DNA of 64,000 nucleotides, from assembly GCF_014652435.1 (NCBI RefSeq), contig NZ_BMYU01000009.1:59441-123440 (forward strand), in the 5' to 3' direction. This document shows, piece after piece, positions 28,888-37,304 of this stretch (positions are counted from its first letter, which is position 1; each line of letters starts with the position of its first letter). Both the position numbers and the translations under genes were made by a program. The notes under the pieces were generated by a model. It was given only the letters and a program-made list of their open reading frames with translations, was not told where the DNA came from and made no database searches. This stretch comes from Cognatundibacterium squillarum. GTDB lineage: Bacteria > Pseudomonadota > Gammaproteobacteria > Burkholderiales > Burkholderiaceae_D.

Positions 28888-29730
28888 ATGTCTGTAGATC
28901 ATTACGAAAATTTCCCGGTTGCTTCGGTATTCTTACCACGCAAACTCCGGCCTGCAGTTGAAACGATTTATCATTTTGCCCGCAGTGCGGACGACATTGC
29001 TGATGAGGGTGTACTAAGCGATGCGGAAAGATTACATCAGCTCCAGCAGTATGACGACGAACTCCTGCGCATCATGGATGGAAAAACCACGCAGCTGCCA
29101 CTTTTCGGACAACTTGCTTCCGTCATCCGTCAACACAGGCTATCGGTAACACCGTTTCGACAGCTGATCAGTGCATTCCGTCAGGATGTGGTCAAAAAAC
29201 GGTATGCCACTTATTCCGAACTGACTGACTATTGCCAGCGCTCCGCCGATCCGGTCGGCAATATCATGCTTGAACTCTATGGCAAGGCGGATTCGCAGCG
29301 GTTACAGGCATCCTCACACATCTGCACAGCCTTACAGCTGATTAATTTCCTGCAGGATGTTGCTGTCGACTGGCGAAAAGAACGTATCTATCTTCCGATG
29401 GAAGACTTGAAGCATTTTTCCGTCACAGAACTGGATATTGAAAACGGCAAACTTTCATCTGAATGGCAGGATCTGATGCAGTTTCAGATCAAACGCACCA
29501 GAGAACTCATGCTTCAGGGTGCCTGGCTTCCGGCCAGCCTGCCGGGTCGGATCGGATGGGAGTTGCGACTTGTTGTGCAGGGTGGTTTGCGCATTCTGGA
29601 AAAAATTGAACTCAGCAATGGCGATGTCTTTCACAAAAGACCCACATTAAAACCACTGGACTGGGCAATAATGCTGTTGCGGGCATGCAGAATGCGACGA
29701 AAGTATCCACTTCCCCGCAATTTCGAATAG
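28888..29730 (+). CDS. hpnC: Squalene synthase-like protein HpnC
   Basis: HpnC acts with HpnD and HpnE to convert two farnesyl diphosphates to squalene; HpnC turns presqualene diphosphate into hydroxysqualene. The 280-residue protein shows both trans-isoprenyl-synthase acidic motifs: SADDIADEG (about 32-40) and NFLQDVAVDWRKERIYLP (about 153-170). It begins MSVDHYENFPVASVFLP, the typical HpnC opening. No good ribosome binding site is seen; an 18-bp inverted repeat lies just before the ATG. Unusually, hpnD-hpnE lie 2.3 kb downstream with three other genes between. Confidence 0.92.
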   Translation: MSVDHYENFPVASVFLPRKLRPAVETIYHFARSADDIADEGVLSDAERLHQLQQYDDELLRIMDGKTTQLPLFGQLASVIRQHRLSVTPFRQLISAFRQDVVKKRYATYSELTDYCQRSADPVGNIMLELYGKADSQRLQASSHICTALQLINFLQDVAVDWRKERIYLPMEDLKHFSVTELDIENGKLSSEWQDLMQFQIKRTRELMLQGAWLPASLPGRIGWELRLVVQGGLRILEKIELSNGDVFHKRPTLKPLDWAIMLLRACRMRRKYPLPRNFE

Positions 29731-29804
29731 CTTTAAAAAGTAATACTGTATACCAAGCTGTCGCCGATCAGTCGATTTAACAATTTGCACAAAAGAAGCA
29801 TGCG

Positions 29805-30044
29805 ATGAAACCTTGTATTCATATAGCCACTCTCCTACTATCCAGCCTGATGATCAGCGGTTGTACAGCAATTGCCATCGTTGATACCGTTGCCACAACC
29901 ACCGTTAAAGCCGGTGGTGCGGTCATTGGAACAGCGATAGACGTGACTCGTGCCGGCGTTCGGGCAGTTACTTCTTCCGATGCAGCGGATCAGGATACAC
30001 CTGCCGACGATCAGACCAATGCGGATCAGGAACGACAAGACTGA
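29805..30044 (+). CDS. Small lipoprotein of unknown function
   Basis: The 79-residue precursor has a lipoprotein signal ending SLMISGC (lipid Cys about 20), followed by TAIAIVDTVATTTVKAGGAV and an Ala/Asp-rich acidic tail. Such short lipoproteins are widespread in beta- and gammaproteobacteria but not characterised. It lies 74 bp after hpnC and 17 bp before the M24-like gene on the same strand, so all three may be co-transcribed. Confidence 0.75.
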   Translation: MKPCIHIATLLLSSLMISGCTAIAIVDTVATTTVKAGGAVIGTAIDVTRAGVRAVTSSDAADQDTPADDQTNADQERQD

Positions 30045-30061
30045 CCTCATCATCAGCTGCC

Positions 30062-30766
30062 ATGCCAACCCAACACGACCTCGATCAGTATCGCGCTGTG
30101 CAGCATGCCGCAAAGCGGGTATTGTCGTTGCTGGCAGAACAAATCAGTGCAGCAGATACAGAACACTCCATCGCGGAAAAAGCGCGTGCACTGCTCGCCA
30201 GTGAAGGCTATCCGGACACCTGGTATTACGACTGCCCTGCCCTTGTATTACTTGGCAACCGCAGTTGTGTGTCGATTTCGGGGCGTCAGTATGTTCCGCA
30301 ACACGAAGCTGTCGGACAATTAAATCTGATTACCATTGATCTGAGCCCTGCCAACGGTGAGTACTGGGGCGACTGTGCGCGCTCGTTTGCGATTGAGTCC
30401 GGCCATGTCACAGCATCTCCGAAACTGCTGGAATTTCAGAATGGCCTGTTGTTTTTACAGGAGATGCACCGGCAAATTCTGCGACTGGCACGACCTGAAA
30501 CGACGTTCAGTCAGTTATTTGAATGGGCGAATCTGAAGATACGTCAGAGCGGGTTCGTGAATCTCGATTACCGGAACAATGTAGGCCACAGTCTGGCAAG
30601 CAACCGAGATGAGCGCCAGTTTATTGATGCAAATAATCACACACCAATTGGTCAGTGTGGCTTTTTCAGTTTTGAACCATTTATCCGCGCCAAAGGTGGC
30701 AAGTGGGGATTCAAGCATGAATCGGTTTTTTACTTTGATGCTGAAGGTGCATTACAGGAACTATGA
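30062..30766 (+). CDS. M24 family metallopeptidase-like protein (aminopeptidase P/creatinase fold)
   Basis: The 234-residue protein has the pita-bread fold without the N-terminal domain of Xaa-Pro dipeptidases. All five metal ligands appear: Asp93 (TIDLSP), Asp104 (YWGDCARSF), His176 (NNVGHSL), Glu205 (FSFEPFI) and Glu220 (FKHESVFYF). There is no signal peptide, so it should be cytoplasmic. The compact size resembles methionine aminopeptidase, but the sequence around the ligands is not that of MetAP. Substrate unknown. It is followed by a bidirectional terminator. Confidence 0.85.
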   Translation: MPTQHDLDQYRAVQHAAKRVLSLLAEQISAADTEHSIAEKARALLASEGYPDTWYYDCPALVLLGNRSCVSISGRQYVPQHEAVGQLNLITIDLSPANGEYWGDCARSFAIESGHVTASPKLLEFQNGLLFLQEMHRQILRLARPETTFSQLFEWANLKIRQSGFVNLDYRNNVGHSLASNRDERQFIDANNHTPIGQCGFFSFEPFIRAKGGKWGFKHESVFYFDAEGALQEL

Positions 30767-30790
30767 GTTGAAGCAGTCAACGCAATCAAC

Positions 30791-30818
30791 TTAAAAGTTA
30801 AAAGTTAAAAATTAAAAG
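30791..30818. repeat. Short tandem repeat of TTAAAAG
   Basis: About four copies of a 7-bp unit (TTAAAAG, the third reading TTAAAAA) stand just after the M24-like gene. It is a small AT-rich minisatellite that may vary in length. Confidence 0.6.
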
Positions 30819-30821
30819 AGA

Positions 30822-30852
30822 TAAAAAAAGGCAGCGAACGCTGCCTTTTTTA
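30822..30852. terminator. Bidirectional terminator between the M24-like and repeat-lipoprotein genes
   Basis: Arms GGCAGCG and CGCTGCC with a two-base loop lie between A7 and T7 runs. Confidence 0.85.
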
Positions 30853-30879
30853 CTCAGTGAGCCGTCCGGCTCAACCGAC

Positions 30880-31785
30880 TTACTTACAATTAACAACGAT
30901 ATTCAGCGATGCCGACGGATTCGCCATACTTGCGACGCCACTTGCACCTGAATCAACGCTGCAAGTCTGACCGGTTGCTTTACCAGTACTGTCAATCGGT
31001 TGTGCTTTGATCGATACCGTGTAAGCGGTAGCGTCAGGCCAGCTCCAGGCAAAACGATAAATACCGATCGCGGAAACGGCTTTTGTTTCTTCTTTCAGCG
31101 CAGACTTATTCGTGATTTGCAGCAAAGTACCAGCCGTCAATCCATTGACTGTAAAGCCGATCGGCACCGCATCCGCACAGCTGACCGCCACATTGGCAGC
31201 CAACTCCGGCTTAGTATTGTCAGCAACGCCTTTTGCATTCGCGACTGTGCAGTATTGCCCTGCTGGCGGCGCATAAACAGAAATTTCGTACGGATCACCA
31301 TGTACAACATAGCGTGAGAGGCTGAATGCGCCATTCGCAGTGACATTTTGCACGATTGGAGAATCAGTCAGTACGGTACGCTTATCAAAATCAGGCGTTG
31401 CATTCTGCAAAGTCACAACACCGCCACTTCCCATGCCAGCGACAGTTCCTTTTACCTGTACATTTGGTGCACAGGCCACACGAACGGATTTAACTTCGCC
31501 CTCGCCCTGCATCACGCCCGTGCCGCCATTCACCGTACAAAATACGAGGCTAGGCTGAGAAAAAACCTGAATTTTGTACGCCGCGTTACTCGCGATCGGG
31601 AACGAAAAATCACCATCTCTGGTGAGTTTGGCAGGAAAAGCTCGCTCATTAATCAGAACCAGCGTGTTTGTATCGTCTGTGCCAAGGCCCGTTACCGTAC
31701 CACCAATCGATGTGTATACATAACCGCCACATGCTGCCAGCATTGCTGATGCGGCTGCCAAGCCGGCAAATTTCAATTTATTCAA
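30880..31785 (-). CDS. Lipoprotein with three tandem beta-rich repeats, function unknown
   Basis: The 301-residue precursor has a lipobox AMLAAC (Cys19) and then three similar units at about 28-107, 111-205 and 209-301. Each opens with a pattern like GGTVTGLGTD, KGTVAGMGSG or GFTVNGLTAG, contains a hydrophobic L/I-x-N segment, and ends with a Cys-rich stretch. Each unit has exactly two cysteines, 22-25 residues apart (83/105, 179/203, 275/300), so one disulfide per unit is likely. This looks like a surface or periplasmic adhesin-like beta-sandwich array; I do not recognise a named family with certainty. It sits on the opposite strand inside the squalene cluster. Confidence 0.82.
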   Translation of the reverse strand: MNKLKFAGLAAASAMLAACGGYVYTSIGGTVTGLGTDDTNTLVLINERAFPAKLTRDGDFSFPIASNAAYKIQVFSQPSLVFCTVNGGTGVMQGEGEVKSVRVACAPNVQVKGTVAGMGSGGVVTLQNATPDFDKRTVLTDSPIVQNVTANGAFSLSRYVVHGDPYEISVYAPPAGQYCTVANAKGVADNTKPELAANVAVSCADAVPIGFTVNGLTAGTLLQITNKSALKEETKAVSAIGIYRFAWSWPDATAYTVSIKAQPIDSTGKATGQTCSVDSGASGVASMANPSASLNIVVNCK

Positions 31786-31942
31786 GATAATTCCGTCCGA
31801 GAAAAGTTAACCTGAGCGCCCGACCTGGTTGCACAACTGACATTTTGGCAAGGCAATTTTCAATGGTTGCCAATGATACTGCAAATAGGTAACAAAAAGC
31901 GCAGCCTGCAGAAACTCGCTCGCAAATATACCGCACTCGTAT

Positions 31943-31971
31943 TTGTTGTTCTTGTATCAGTTTGTTAGGAT
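31943..31971 (+). promoter_or_regulatory. Predicted promoter of hpnD-hpnE
   Basis: TTGTTG (31943-31948) and TAGGAT (31966-31971) are 17 bp apart, 45 bp before the hpnD ATG. This would give hpnD-hpnE transcription independent of hpnC. Confidence 0.5.
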
Positions 31972-32016
31972 AGCGGCTTTTGCAGCGCCTGATGCTGCCC
32001 ACCGGTACTTTACAGT

Positions 32017-32850
32017 ATGTCTCCAGACGAATATTGCCAGCAGAAAGCCGCACAGAGCGGCTCCAGCTTTTATTACAGTTTCCTGTTCCTGCCGCAGGAA
32101 AAGCGCCGGGCCATTACTGCCCTGTACGCGTTTTGCCGCGAGGTGGACGACATCGTTGATGAGATTGCCGATGATATGGTGGCGCGCTCCAAACTGGCAT
32201 GGTGGCGCAAGGAATTACAAGCCATGCTGAATGGCGAACCTACGCATCCGGTGACCAAAGCAATGCAACCGCATATGGCGACTTTTGATCTGCAGCCGCA
32301 GCACCTGATGGCGATTATCGATGGCATGGAAATGGATCTGAACCAGTCGCGCTATCTGGATTTCAACGGCTTAAAAAACTATTGCTGGCATGTGGCCGGT
32401 GTGGTCGGCGTGTTATCCGCCAGCATTTTCGGGATCAGCAATCCGCAAACCAAAGAGTTTGCCGAAAAACTCGGACTGGCTTTGCAAATGACTAACATCA
32501 TTCGTGATGTCGGCGAAGATGCGCGTAAAGGCCGTATTTATTTACCGGTCAATGAATTGCAGCAGTTTCAGGTCAAAGCGGCTGACATTCTGAATGCGCG
32601 GCATACACCGGAATTCACACAACTGATGCAATTCCAGTATGAACGTGCATGCCAGTTGTATGAAGATGCCATGAATACCCTGCCTAAAGAAGACCGCCGC
32701 GCACAGCGTACCGGACTGATGATGGCGGCGATTTACCGCTCTGTGCTGGAAGAAGTGAAACTGGATGGTTTCCGCGTACTGCAGCACAAAATCAAACTGA
32801 CGCCGATCCGCAAACTGTGGCTGGCGTGGAAAACCTATATCCGTGGCTGA
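32017..32850 (+). CDS. hpnD: Presqualene diphosphate synthase HpnD
   Basis: HpnD condenses two farnesyl diphosphates to presqualene diphosphate. The 277-residue protein begins MSPDEYCQQKAAQSGSSFYY and has the acidic motifs CREVDDIVDE (about 41-50) and TNIIRDVGEDARKGRIYLP (about 160-178). It is a paralogue of HpnC at 28.9 kb. It overlaps hpnE by 8 bp, so the two are translationally coupled. Confidence 0.94.
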   Translation: MSPDEYCQQKAAQSGSSFYYSFLFLPQEKRRAITALYAFCREVDDIVDEIADDMVARSKLAWWRKELQAMLNGEPTHPVTKAMQPHMATFDLQPQHLMAIIDGMEMDLNQSRYLDFNGLKNYCWHVAGVVGVLSASIFGISNPQTKEFAEKLGLALQMTNIIRDVGEDARKGRIYLPVNELQQFQVKAADILNARHTPEFTQLMQFQYERACQLYEDAMNTLPKEDRRAQRTGLMMAAIYRSVLEEVKLDGFRVLQHKIKLTPIRKLWLAWKTYIRG

Positions 32851-34186
32851 AACTCAACAGCATATCGCCGTGATCGGCGCAGGCTGGGCGGGCTGCAGCG
32901 CCGCTGTCAGCCTGGTAAGGGATGGTCATCGTGTCACGCTGTTTGAAGCTGCACCGCAAGCCGGCGGCCGCGCCCGCTCTGTAAAGGTCAGACCGCAGAC
33001 GCTGGATAACGGCCAGCACATTTTGCTGGGCGCTTACCGCGACACCCTGCAACTGATCCGTTCACTGGGTGGCGATCCTGAACAGCTGTTTCTGCGCCTG
33101 CCGCTGCAAATGGTGTATCCGTCCGCCTGCGATGGCATGTCGCTGATTGCACCGAAATTACCAGCCCCGCTGCATATGGCAATCGGCTTGCTGAAAGCCA
33201 GCGGTCTGACGCTGGCCGATAAACTGGCACTGGCGCGCTTTTCATCTGCTGCCAAATGGATGGGCTGGCAGTTACATACCGATGTCAGCGTGAATGATTT
33301 ACTGGTGCAGTTTGAGCAAACTGAGCGTCTGGTGCGGCTGATGTGGCATCCGCTGTGCATTGCTGCGCTGAACACACCACCGGAACGCGCTTCGGCGAAC
33401 ACTTTTCTGGCTGTTTTGCGCGACAGCCTCGGTGCCGGCCGCGCCGCATCCGACATGCTGATCCCGCGCGCGCCACTCGGTGCGATCCTGCCGGAACTGG
33501 CAATCCGCTATTTGCAGCAACAGCATATGACAGTGCAGACAGGCATGCCGGTGCGTGCCCTGCATCGCCAGGGGGATCACTGGACACTGAGCAATGCAGA
33601 AGCAAGCTTGTCCGGCGAATTTGATCAGGTAGTAATTGCGACGGATATCCGCAATTGCCAGCGCTTGCTGGCCAGCGTCAGCGATGCAGACACAACGCCA
33701 GCCCTGCCGGATTATCAGTTTGAAGCGATCACCACGGTCTATCTGCAATATCCGGCATCTGTGCGGCTGGACCGCGCGTTCTACGCCCTGCCGGATCAGG
33801 CTGCCAGCCAGCATTACGGACAGTTCGTATTTGACCGCGGCTGGCTGGACCCCAAGCAAGCAGGATTACTGGCAGTGGTGATCAGTGCACCGTCCGCTCT
33901 CCCGGATGCGGAAACGCTGGCAGCGCTGGTTGCGCAACAACTCGCAACGCAAACCGGTATCAATGCACTTGCACAGCCGCTCTGGCATCAGGTCATCACA
34001 GAAAAACGTGCTACCTGGGCTTGTGCGCCGGGCATCAAACGTCCACAGCAAGCCACCGGCATCACAGGCTTATGGATTGCCGGCGATTACACCGATGCCG
34101 CCTATCCGGCCACGCTGGAGTCTGCGGTGCGCAGCGGTAATCAGGTGGCGCAACAGATACACGAAAGCCTGAAACAAGGCCGCTGA
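32843..34186 (+). CDS. hpnE: Hydroxysqualene dehydroxylase HpnE
   Basis: HpnE is an FAD amine-oxidase-like enzyme that reduces hydroxysqualene to squalene. The 447-residue protein begins, from a GTG codon, MAETQQHIAVIGAGWAGCSA with the dinucleotide-binding glycine pattern, then ALFEA-like VTLFEAAPQAGGRARS, and ends with a second FAD contact GLWIAGDYTDAAYPATLESA. The GTG start lies inside the last codons of hpnD. A squalene-hopene cyclase gene is not in the window, so use in hopanoids is inferred only. Confidence 0.92.
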   Translation: MAETQQHIAVIGAGWAGCSAAVSLVRDGHRVTLFEAAPQAGGRARSVKVRPQTLDNGQHILLGAYRDTLQLIRSLGGDPEQLFLRLPLQMVYPSACDGMSLIAPKLPAPLHMAIGLLKASGLTLADKLALARFSSAAKWMGWQLHTDVSVNDLLVQFEQTERLVRLMWHPLCIAALNTPPERASANTFLAVLRDSLGAGRAASDMLIPRAPLGAILPELAIRYLQQQHMTVQTGMPVRALHRQGDHWTLSNAEASLSGEFDQVVIATDIRNCQRLLASVSDADTTPALPDYQFEAITTVYLQYPASVRLDRAFYALPDQAASQHYGQFVFDRGWLDPKQAGLLAVVISAPSALPDAETLAALVAQQLATQTGINALAQPLWHQVITEKRATWACAPGIKRPQQATGITGLWIAGDYTDAAYPATLESAVRSGNQVAQQIHESLKQGR

Positions 34187-34200
34187 GGCTGACAAGGCTT

Positions 34201-34306
34201 CAGAATCGCCTGAAAATGCCCCAAATGCGGTGTTCTGCACAGCGATCCGGCGGTCGTCGGCAGAAAGTCCGGGCCTCCGGAAAAGACGGATGACGATATT
34301 TGCACA
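34201..34306 (-). repeat. Dispersed intergenic repeat, copy B
   Basis: On the minus strand it reads TGTGCAAATATCGTCAT, a variable stretch, TTTCCGGAGGCCCGGACTTT, CTGCCGACGACCGCCGGATC and GCTGTGCAGAACACCGCATT. The right part continues as GGGGCATTTTCAGGCGATT, which is also present in copy C. It starts 15 bp after the hpnE stop. Confidence 0.88.
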
Positions 34307-34414
34307 ATGCAGTGCATTTTCCGGTTCGAAAATGCTTGTACAGACAGCGCCGCTCATCTGTCCTGCATAGCAATAATGGATAACGCTGCGGCAATCGAGG
34401 GCAAGTAACAATGA

Positions 34415-34450
34415 TAAAAAAAACGGGTCAGCAACACTGACCCGTTTTTG
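34415..34450. terminator. Bidirectional terminator between hpnE and radA
   Basis: Arms AAACGGGTCAG and CTGACCCGTTT with loop CAACA are flanked by A and T runs. Confidence 0.87.
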
Positions 34451-34512
34451 TTTTTTACTGAATACGATGGTATCCGGACTCAGTTTGCTTTTTACTGCGA
34501 GCAACTGCAGAT

Positions 34513-35895
34513 TCAGCTCAGATCATCGATATCGCGGATTTTTGCCATGGCTTCTTCAATACGATCGACGCCGACGATGTTCAATCCATCCACGGGTTGC
34601 TTCGGTACATTCGCTTTCGGAATCATCGCCACCGTAAAGCCCAGCTTGGCCGCTTCGCGCAAACGTTCCTGTCCGCGCGGCGCAGGACGGATTTCACCGG
34701 CCAGCCCGACTTCGCCAAACACCACCAGACGGCGTGGCAACGCTTTGTTGCGCATGGAAGAATGAATCGCCAGCAACACCGCCAGATCCGCTGCCGGTTC
34801 AGTAATTTTGACGCCGCCGACCGCATTGATAAACACATCCTGATCAGCCGCGGCCACGCCTGCATGACGGTGCAGCACCGCTAGCAGCATCGCCAGCCGG
34901 TTTTGCTCCAGCCCGACGGACAAACGCTTCGCATTCGGCGAAAACGCGGCATCCACCAGCGCCTGAATTTCCACCAGTAAGGGGCGCGTTCCCTCCTGCG
35001 TCACCATCACGCAAGAGCCGGGAACCTGCGTTTCATGCTGAGATAAAAACAAGGCAGAAGGGTTCGATACGCCGCGCAGGCCACGCTCTGTCATCGCAAA
35101 CACACCGAGTTCATTGACCGCACCAAAACGGTTTTTGATCGCCCGGACCAGACGGAAACTGCTGTGTGTATCGCCTTCAAAATACAGCACCGTATCGACA
35201 ATATGCTCCAGCACACGCGGCCCGGCCAGTGCGCCTTCCTTGGTCACATGACCGACCAGAATCATGGTGATATTGCTGGTTTTCGCCATACGGGTCAGTT
35301 GCGCCGCGCATTCGCGCACCTGCGCCACAGAACCCGGTGCCGACGTCAGCGCTTCGGAATACAGGGTCTGAATCGAATCGATCACCACGACTTGCGGCTG
35401 ATGCTCGGCCAGTGTTTGCAGAATTTTTTCGAGCTGAATTTCTGCCTGCAACTGTACTCCGTTGGCATCCACCGCCAACCGTTTGGCACGCAGTGCAATT
35501 TGCGCACCGGATTCTTCGCCGCTGACATACAGCACTTTGCGGATACGGGCCAGATGCGACAGTGCTTGCAACAGCAAGGTGGATTTACCGATACCGGGAT
35601 CACCACCGATCAGCACCACTCCGCCGGGAACCAGTCCGCCTCCCAGCACGCGGTCAAACTCTTCCATCGAAGTCGAAAAACGCGGCACGTCTTCCGCTTC
35701 AATATCGGTTAAGTTCATGACCGGCGCCGTCTGCGCCAGACTTTGCGGACGGGAAGCGGCAAAACGGTTATTCGCGCTTTCCATGATGGTTTCCACCATC
35801 GTATTCCACTGCCCGCAAGCCGGACATTTACCTGCCCATTTCGCAGAAATACCGCCGCATTCGGTGCAGGTGTACTGGGTCTTTGCTTTTGCCAT
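34513..35895 (-). CDS. radA: DNA repair protein RadA
   Basis: RadA is a RecA-like ATPase that helps branch migration in recombination. The 460-residue protein has the N-terminal zinc finger (YTCTECGGISAKWAGKCPAC), Walker A GGDPGIGKSTLLLQ, the RadA-specific motif IKNRFGAVNELGVF and a C-terminal Lon-protease-like domain (NAVGGVKITEPAADLAVLLA). Length is normal. It is convergent with hpnE and divergent from lplT. Confidence 0.96.
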   Translation of the reverse strand: MAKAKTQYTCTECGGISAKWAGKCPACGQWNTMVETIMESANNRFAASRPQSLAQTAPVMNLTDIEAEDVPRFSTSMEEFDRVLGGGLVPGGVVLIGGDPGIGKSTLLLQALSHLARIRKVLYVSGEESGAQIALRAKRLAVDANGVQLQAEIQLEKILQTLAEHQPQVVVIDSIQTLYSEALTSAPGSVAQVRECAAQLTRMAKTSNITMILVGHVTKEGALAGPRVLEHIVDTVLYFEGDTHSSFRLVRAIKNRFGAVNELGVFAMTERGLRGVSNPSALFLSQHETQVPGSCVMVTQEGTRPLLVEIQALVDAAFSPNAKRLSVGLEQNRLAMLLAVLHRHAGVAAADQDVFINAVGGVKITEPAADLAVLLAIHSSMRNKALPRRLVVFGEVGLAGEIRPAPRGQERLREAAKLGFTVAMIPKANVPKQPVDGLNIVGVDRIEEAMAKIRDIDDLS

Positions 35896-36032
35896 ACGAT
35901 GCCGTCAGAAACTGGAAAATACTGATATTTTAACCAGTATTCGACGCAGAACTTGTTTTATTTCCGCTGTCTTTCCGGTTTTTCATGGTATAAAGCTCAC
36001 CCAACACAGTTTGTAACAGGCTCATACCCAGC

Positions 36033-37295
36033 ATGAAACGTGGTTTTTATATGATTATGGCGGCGCAGTTTTTTTCGTCGCTCGCAGACAATGCTCTGCT
36101 GATCGCGGCGATCAAACTGCTAGCATCCATGGAATCACCCGGCTGGATGACGCCGTTACTGAAACTGGTATTCGCCCTCTTTTACGTCTTACTTGCTGCA
36201 TTCGTCGGTGCTTTCGCTGATGCATGGCCGAAGGGTAAGGTCATGTTTATGACCAACCTGATCAAAGTCGGCGGCTGCGCACTGATGTTCATGCATGTCC
36301 ATCCGCTGATCTCATATGCGGTGGTCGGACTGGGTGCAGCAGCTTACTCTCCGGCCAAGTATGGCATTCTGACGGAACTCTTACCTGCCGAAAAACTGGT
36401 TGCGGCAAATGGATGGATCGAAGGATTAACCGTCCTGTCTATTATCATGGGAACGGTACTGGGGGGAAGACTGGTCAATCCGGAAGTCGCTGCCGCCCTG
36501 CTTGCTTTCGATTTTCCTGTAATCGACTTCGGAATCAATACGTCACATGAAGCGGCCCTGACCGTAATCGCGGGGCTGTATGCAGTGGCTGCATTGTTCA
36601 ACCTGCGCATCCCGCATACCGGGGCAGTCTATGAACACCAGCATACCAATCCTATACGTCTGATTACCGATTTCGCGAACTGCTGTACCGTACTTTGGAA
36701 AGACAAACTGGGGCAGATTTCGCTCGCAATCACCACACTGTTCTGGGGTGCAGGTGCGACGCTCCAGTTTATCGTACTGAAGTGGGCAGAAGAGTCACTG
36801 AATATGCCGCTCGATAAAGGAGCCAATCTGCAGGGCGTTGTTGCCATAGGTATTGCGCTGGGCGCAGTTGGTGCAGCAAAAATCATTCCTTTACGTAAGT
36901 CTCTGAGCGTCATGCCGATGGGTGTTGCGATGGGTCTGGTAGTGACGACGATGATATTCATCCATAACGTGGCGCTAGCTTATCCGCTGCTGATACTGGT
37001 AGGCGTGCTGGCCGGCTTCTTCGTCGTACCGATGAATGCCTTGCTGCAACATCGCGGACACGTACTGATGAGTGCAGGTCACTCAATCGCAGTACAGAAT
37101 TTCAATGAGAATTTGTCGGTGCTGACCATGCTGGGTCTGTACGCACTGATGATCAAGCTGGATCTGAATGTGAAAACCGTGATTGTAATGTTCGGTTTAT
37201 TTGTTGCCGGCTCAACCTATCTGGTGATGCGCCGTCATGCGGCAAACCAGCGCGAATTTGATTCCGTGGCACTGATCGGTGAGCACAAACACTGA
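36033..37295 (+). CDS. lplT: Lysophospholipid transporter LplT
   Basis: LplT flips lysophospholipids across the inner membrane for re-acylation. The 420-residue major-facilitator protein begins MKRGFYMIMAAQFFSSLADN and has about twelve hydrophobic segments, with the conserved FFVVPMNALLQHRGH and HSIAVQNFNENLSV. Its acyltransferase partner Aas is not adjacent, as in many betaproteobacteria. It converges with the DUF1853 gene, the stops being 9 bp apart, with no visible terminator between. Confidence 0.92.
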   Translation: MKRGFYMIMAAQFFSSLADNALLIAAIKLLASMESPGWMTPLLKLVFALFYVLLAAFVGAFADAWPKGKVMFMTNLIKVGGCALMFMHVHPLISYAVVGLGAAAYSPAKYGILTELLPAEKLVAANGWIEGLTVLSIIMGTVLGGRLVNPEVAAALLAFDFPVIDFGINTSHEAALTVIAGLYAVAALFNLRIPHTGAVYEHQHTNPIRLITDFANCCTVLWKDKLGQISLAITTLFWGAGATLQFIVLKWAEESLNMPLDKGANLQGVVAIGIALGAVGAAKIIPLRKSLSVMPMGVAMGLVVTTMIFIHNVALAYPLLILVGVLAGFFVVPMNALLQHRGHVLMSAGHSIAVQNFNENLSVLTMLGLYALMIKLDLNVKTVIVMFGLFVAGSTYLVMRRHAANQREFDSVALIGEHKH

Positions 37296-37304
37296 ACTGG
37301 CTGA

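Larger units (their letters stand above)
34187..34512. other. Convergent intergenic region between hpnE and radA
   Basis: The 326 bp contain a copy of the dispersed repeat (34201-34306) and a bidirectional terminator (34415-34450). The minus-strand frame 34070-34504 covers the repeat and the end of hpnE and is not a gene. Confidence 0.7.
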
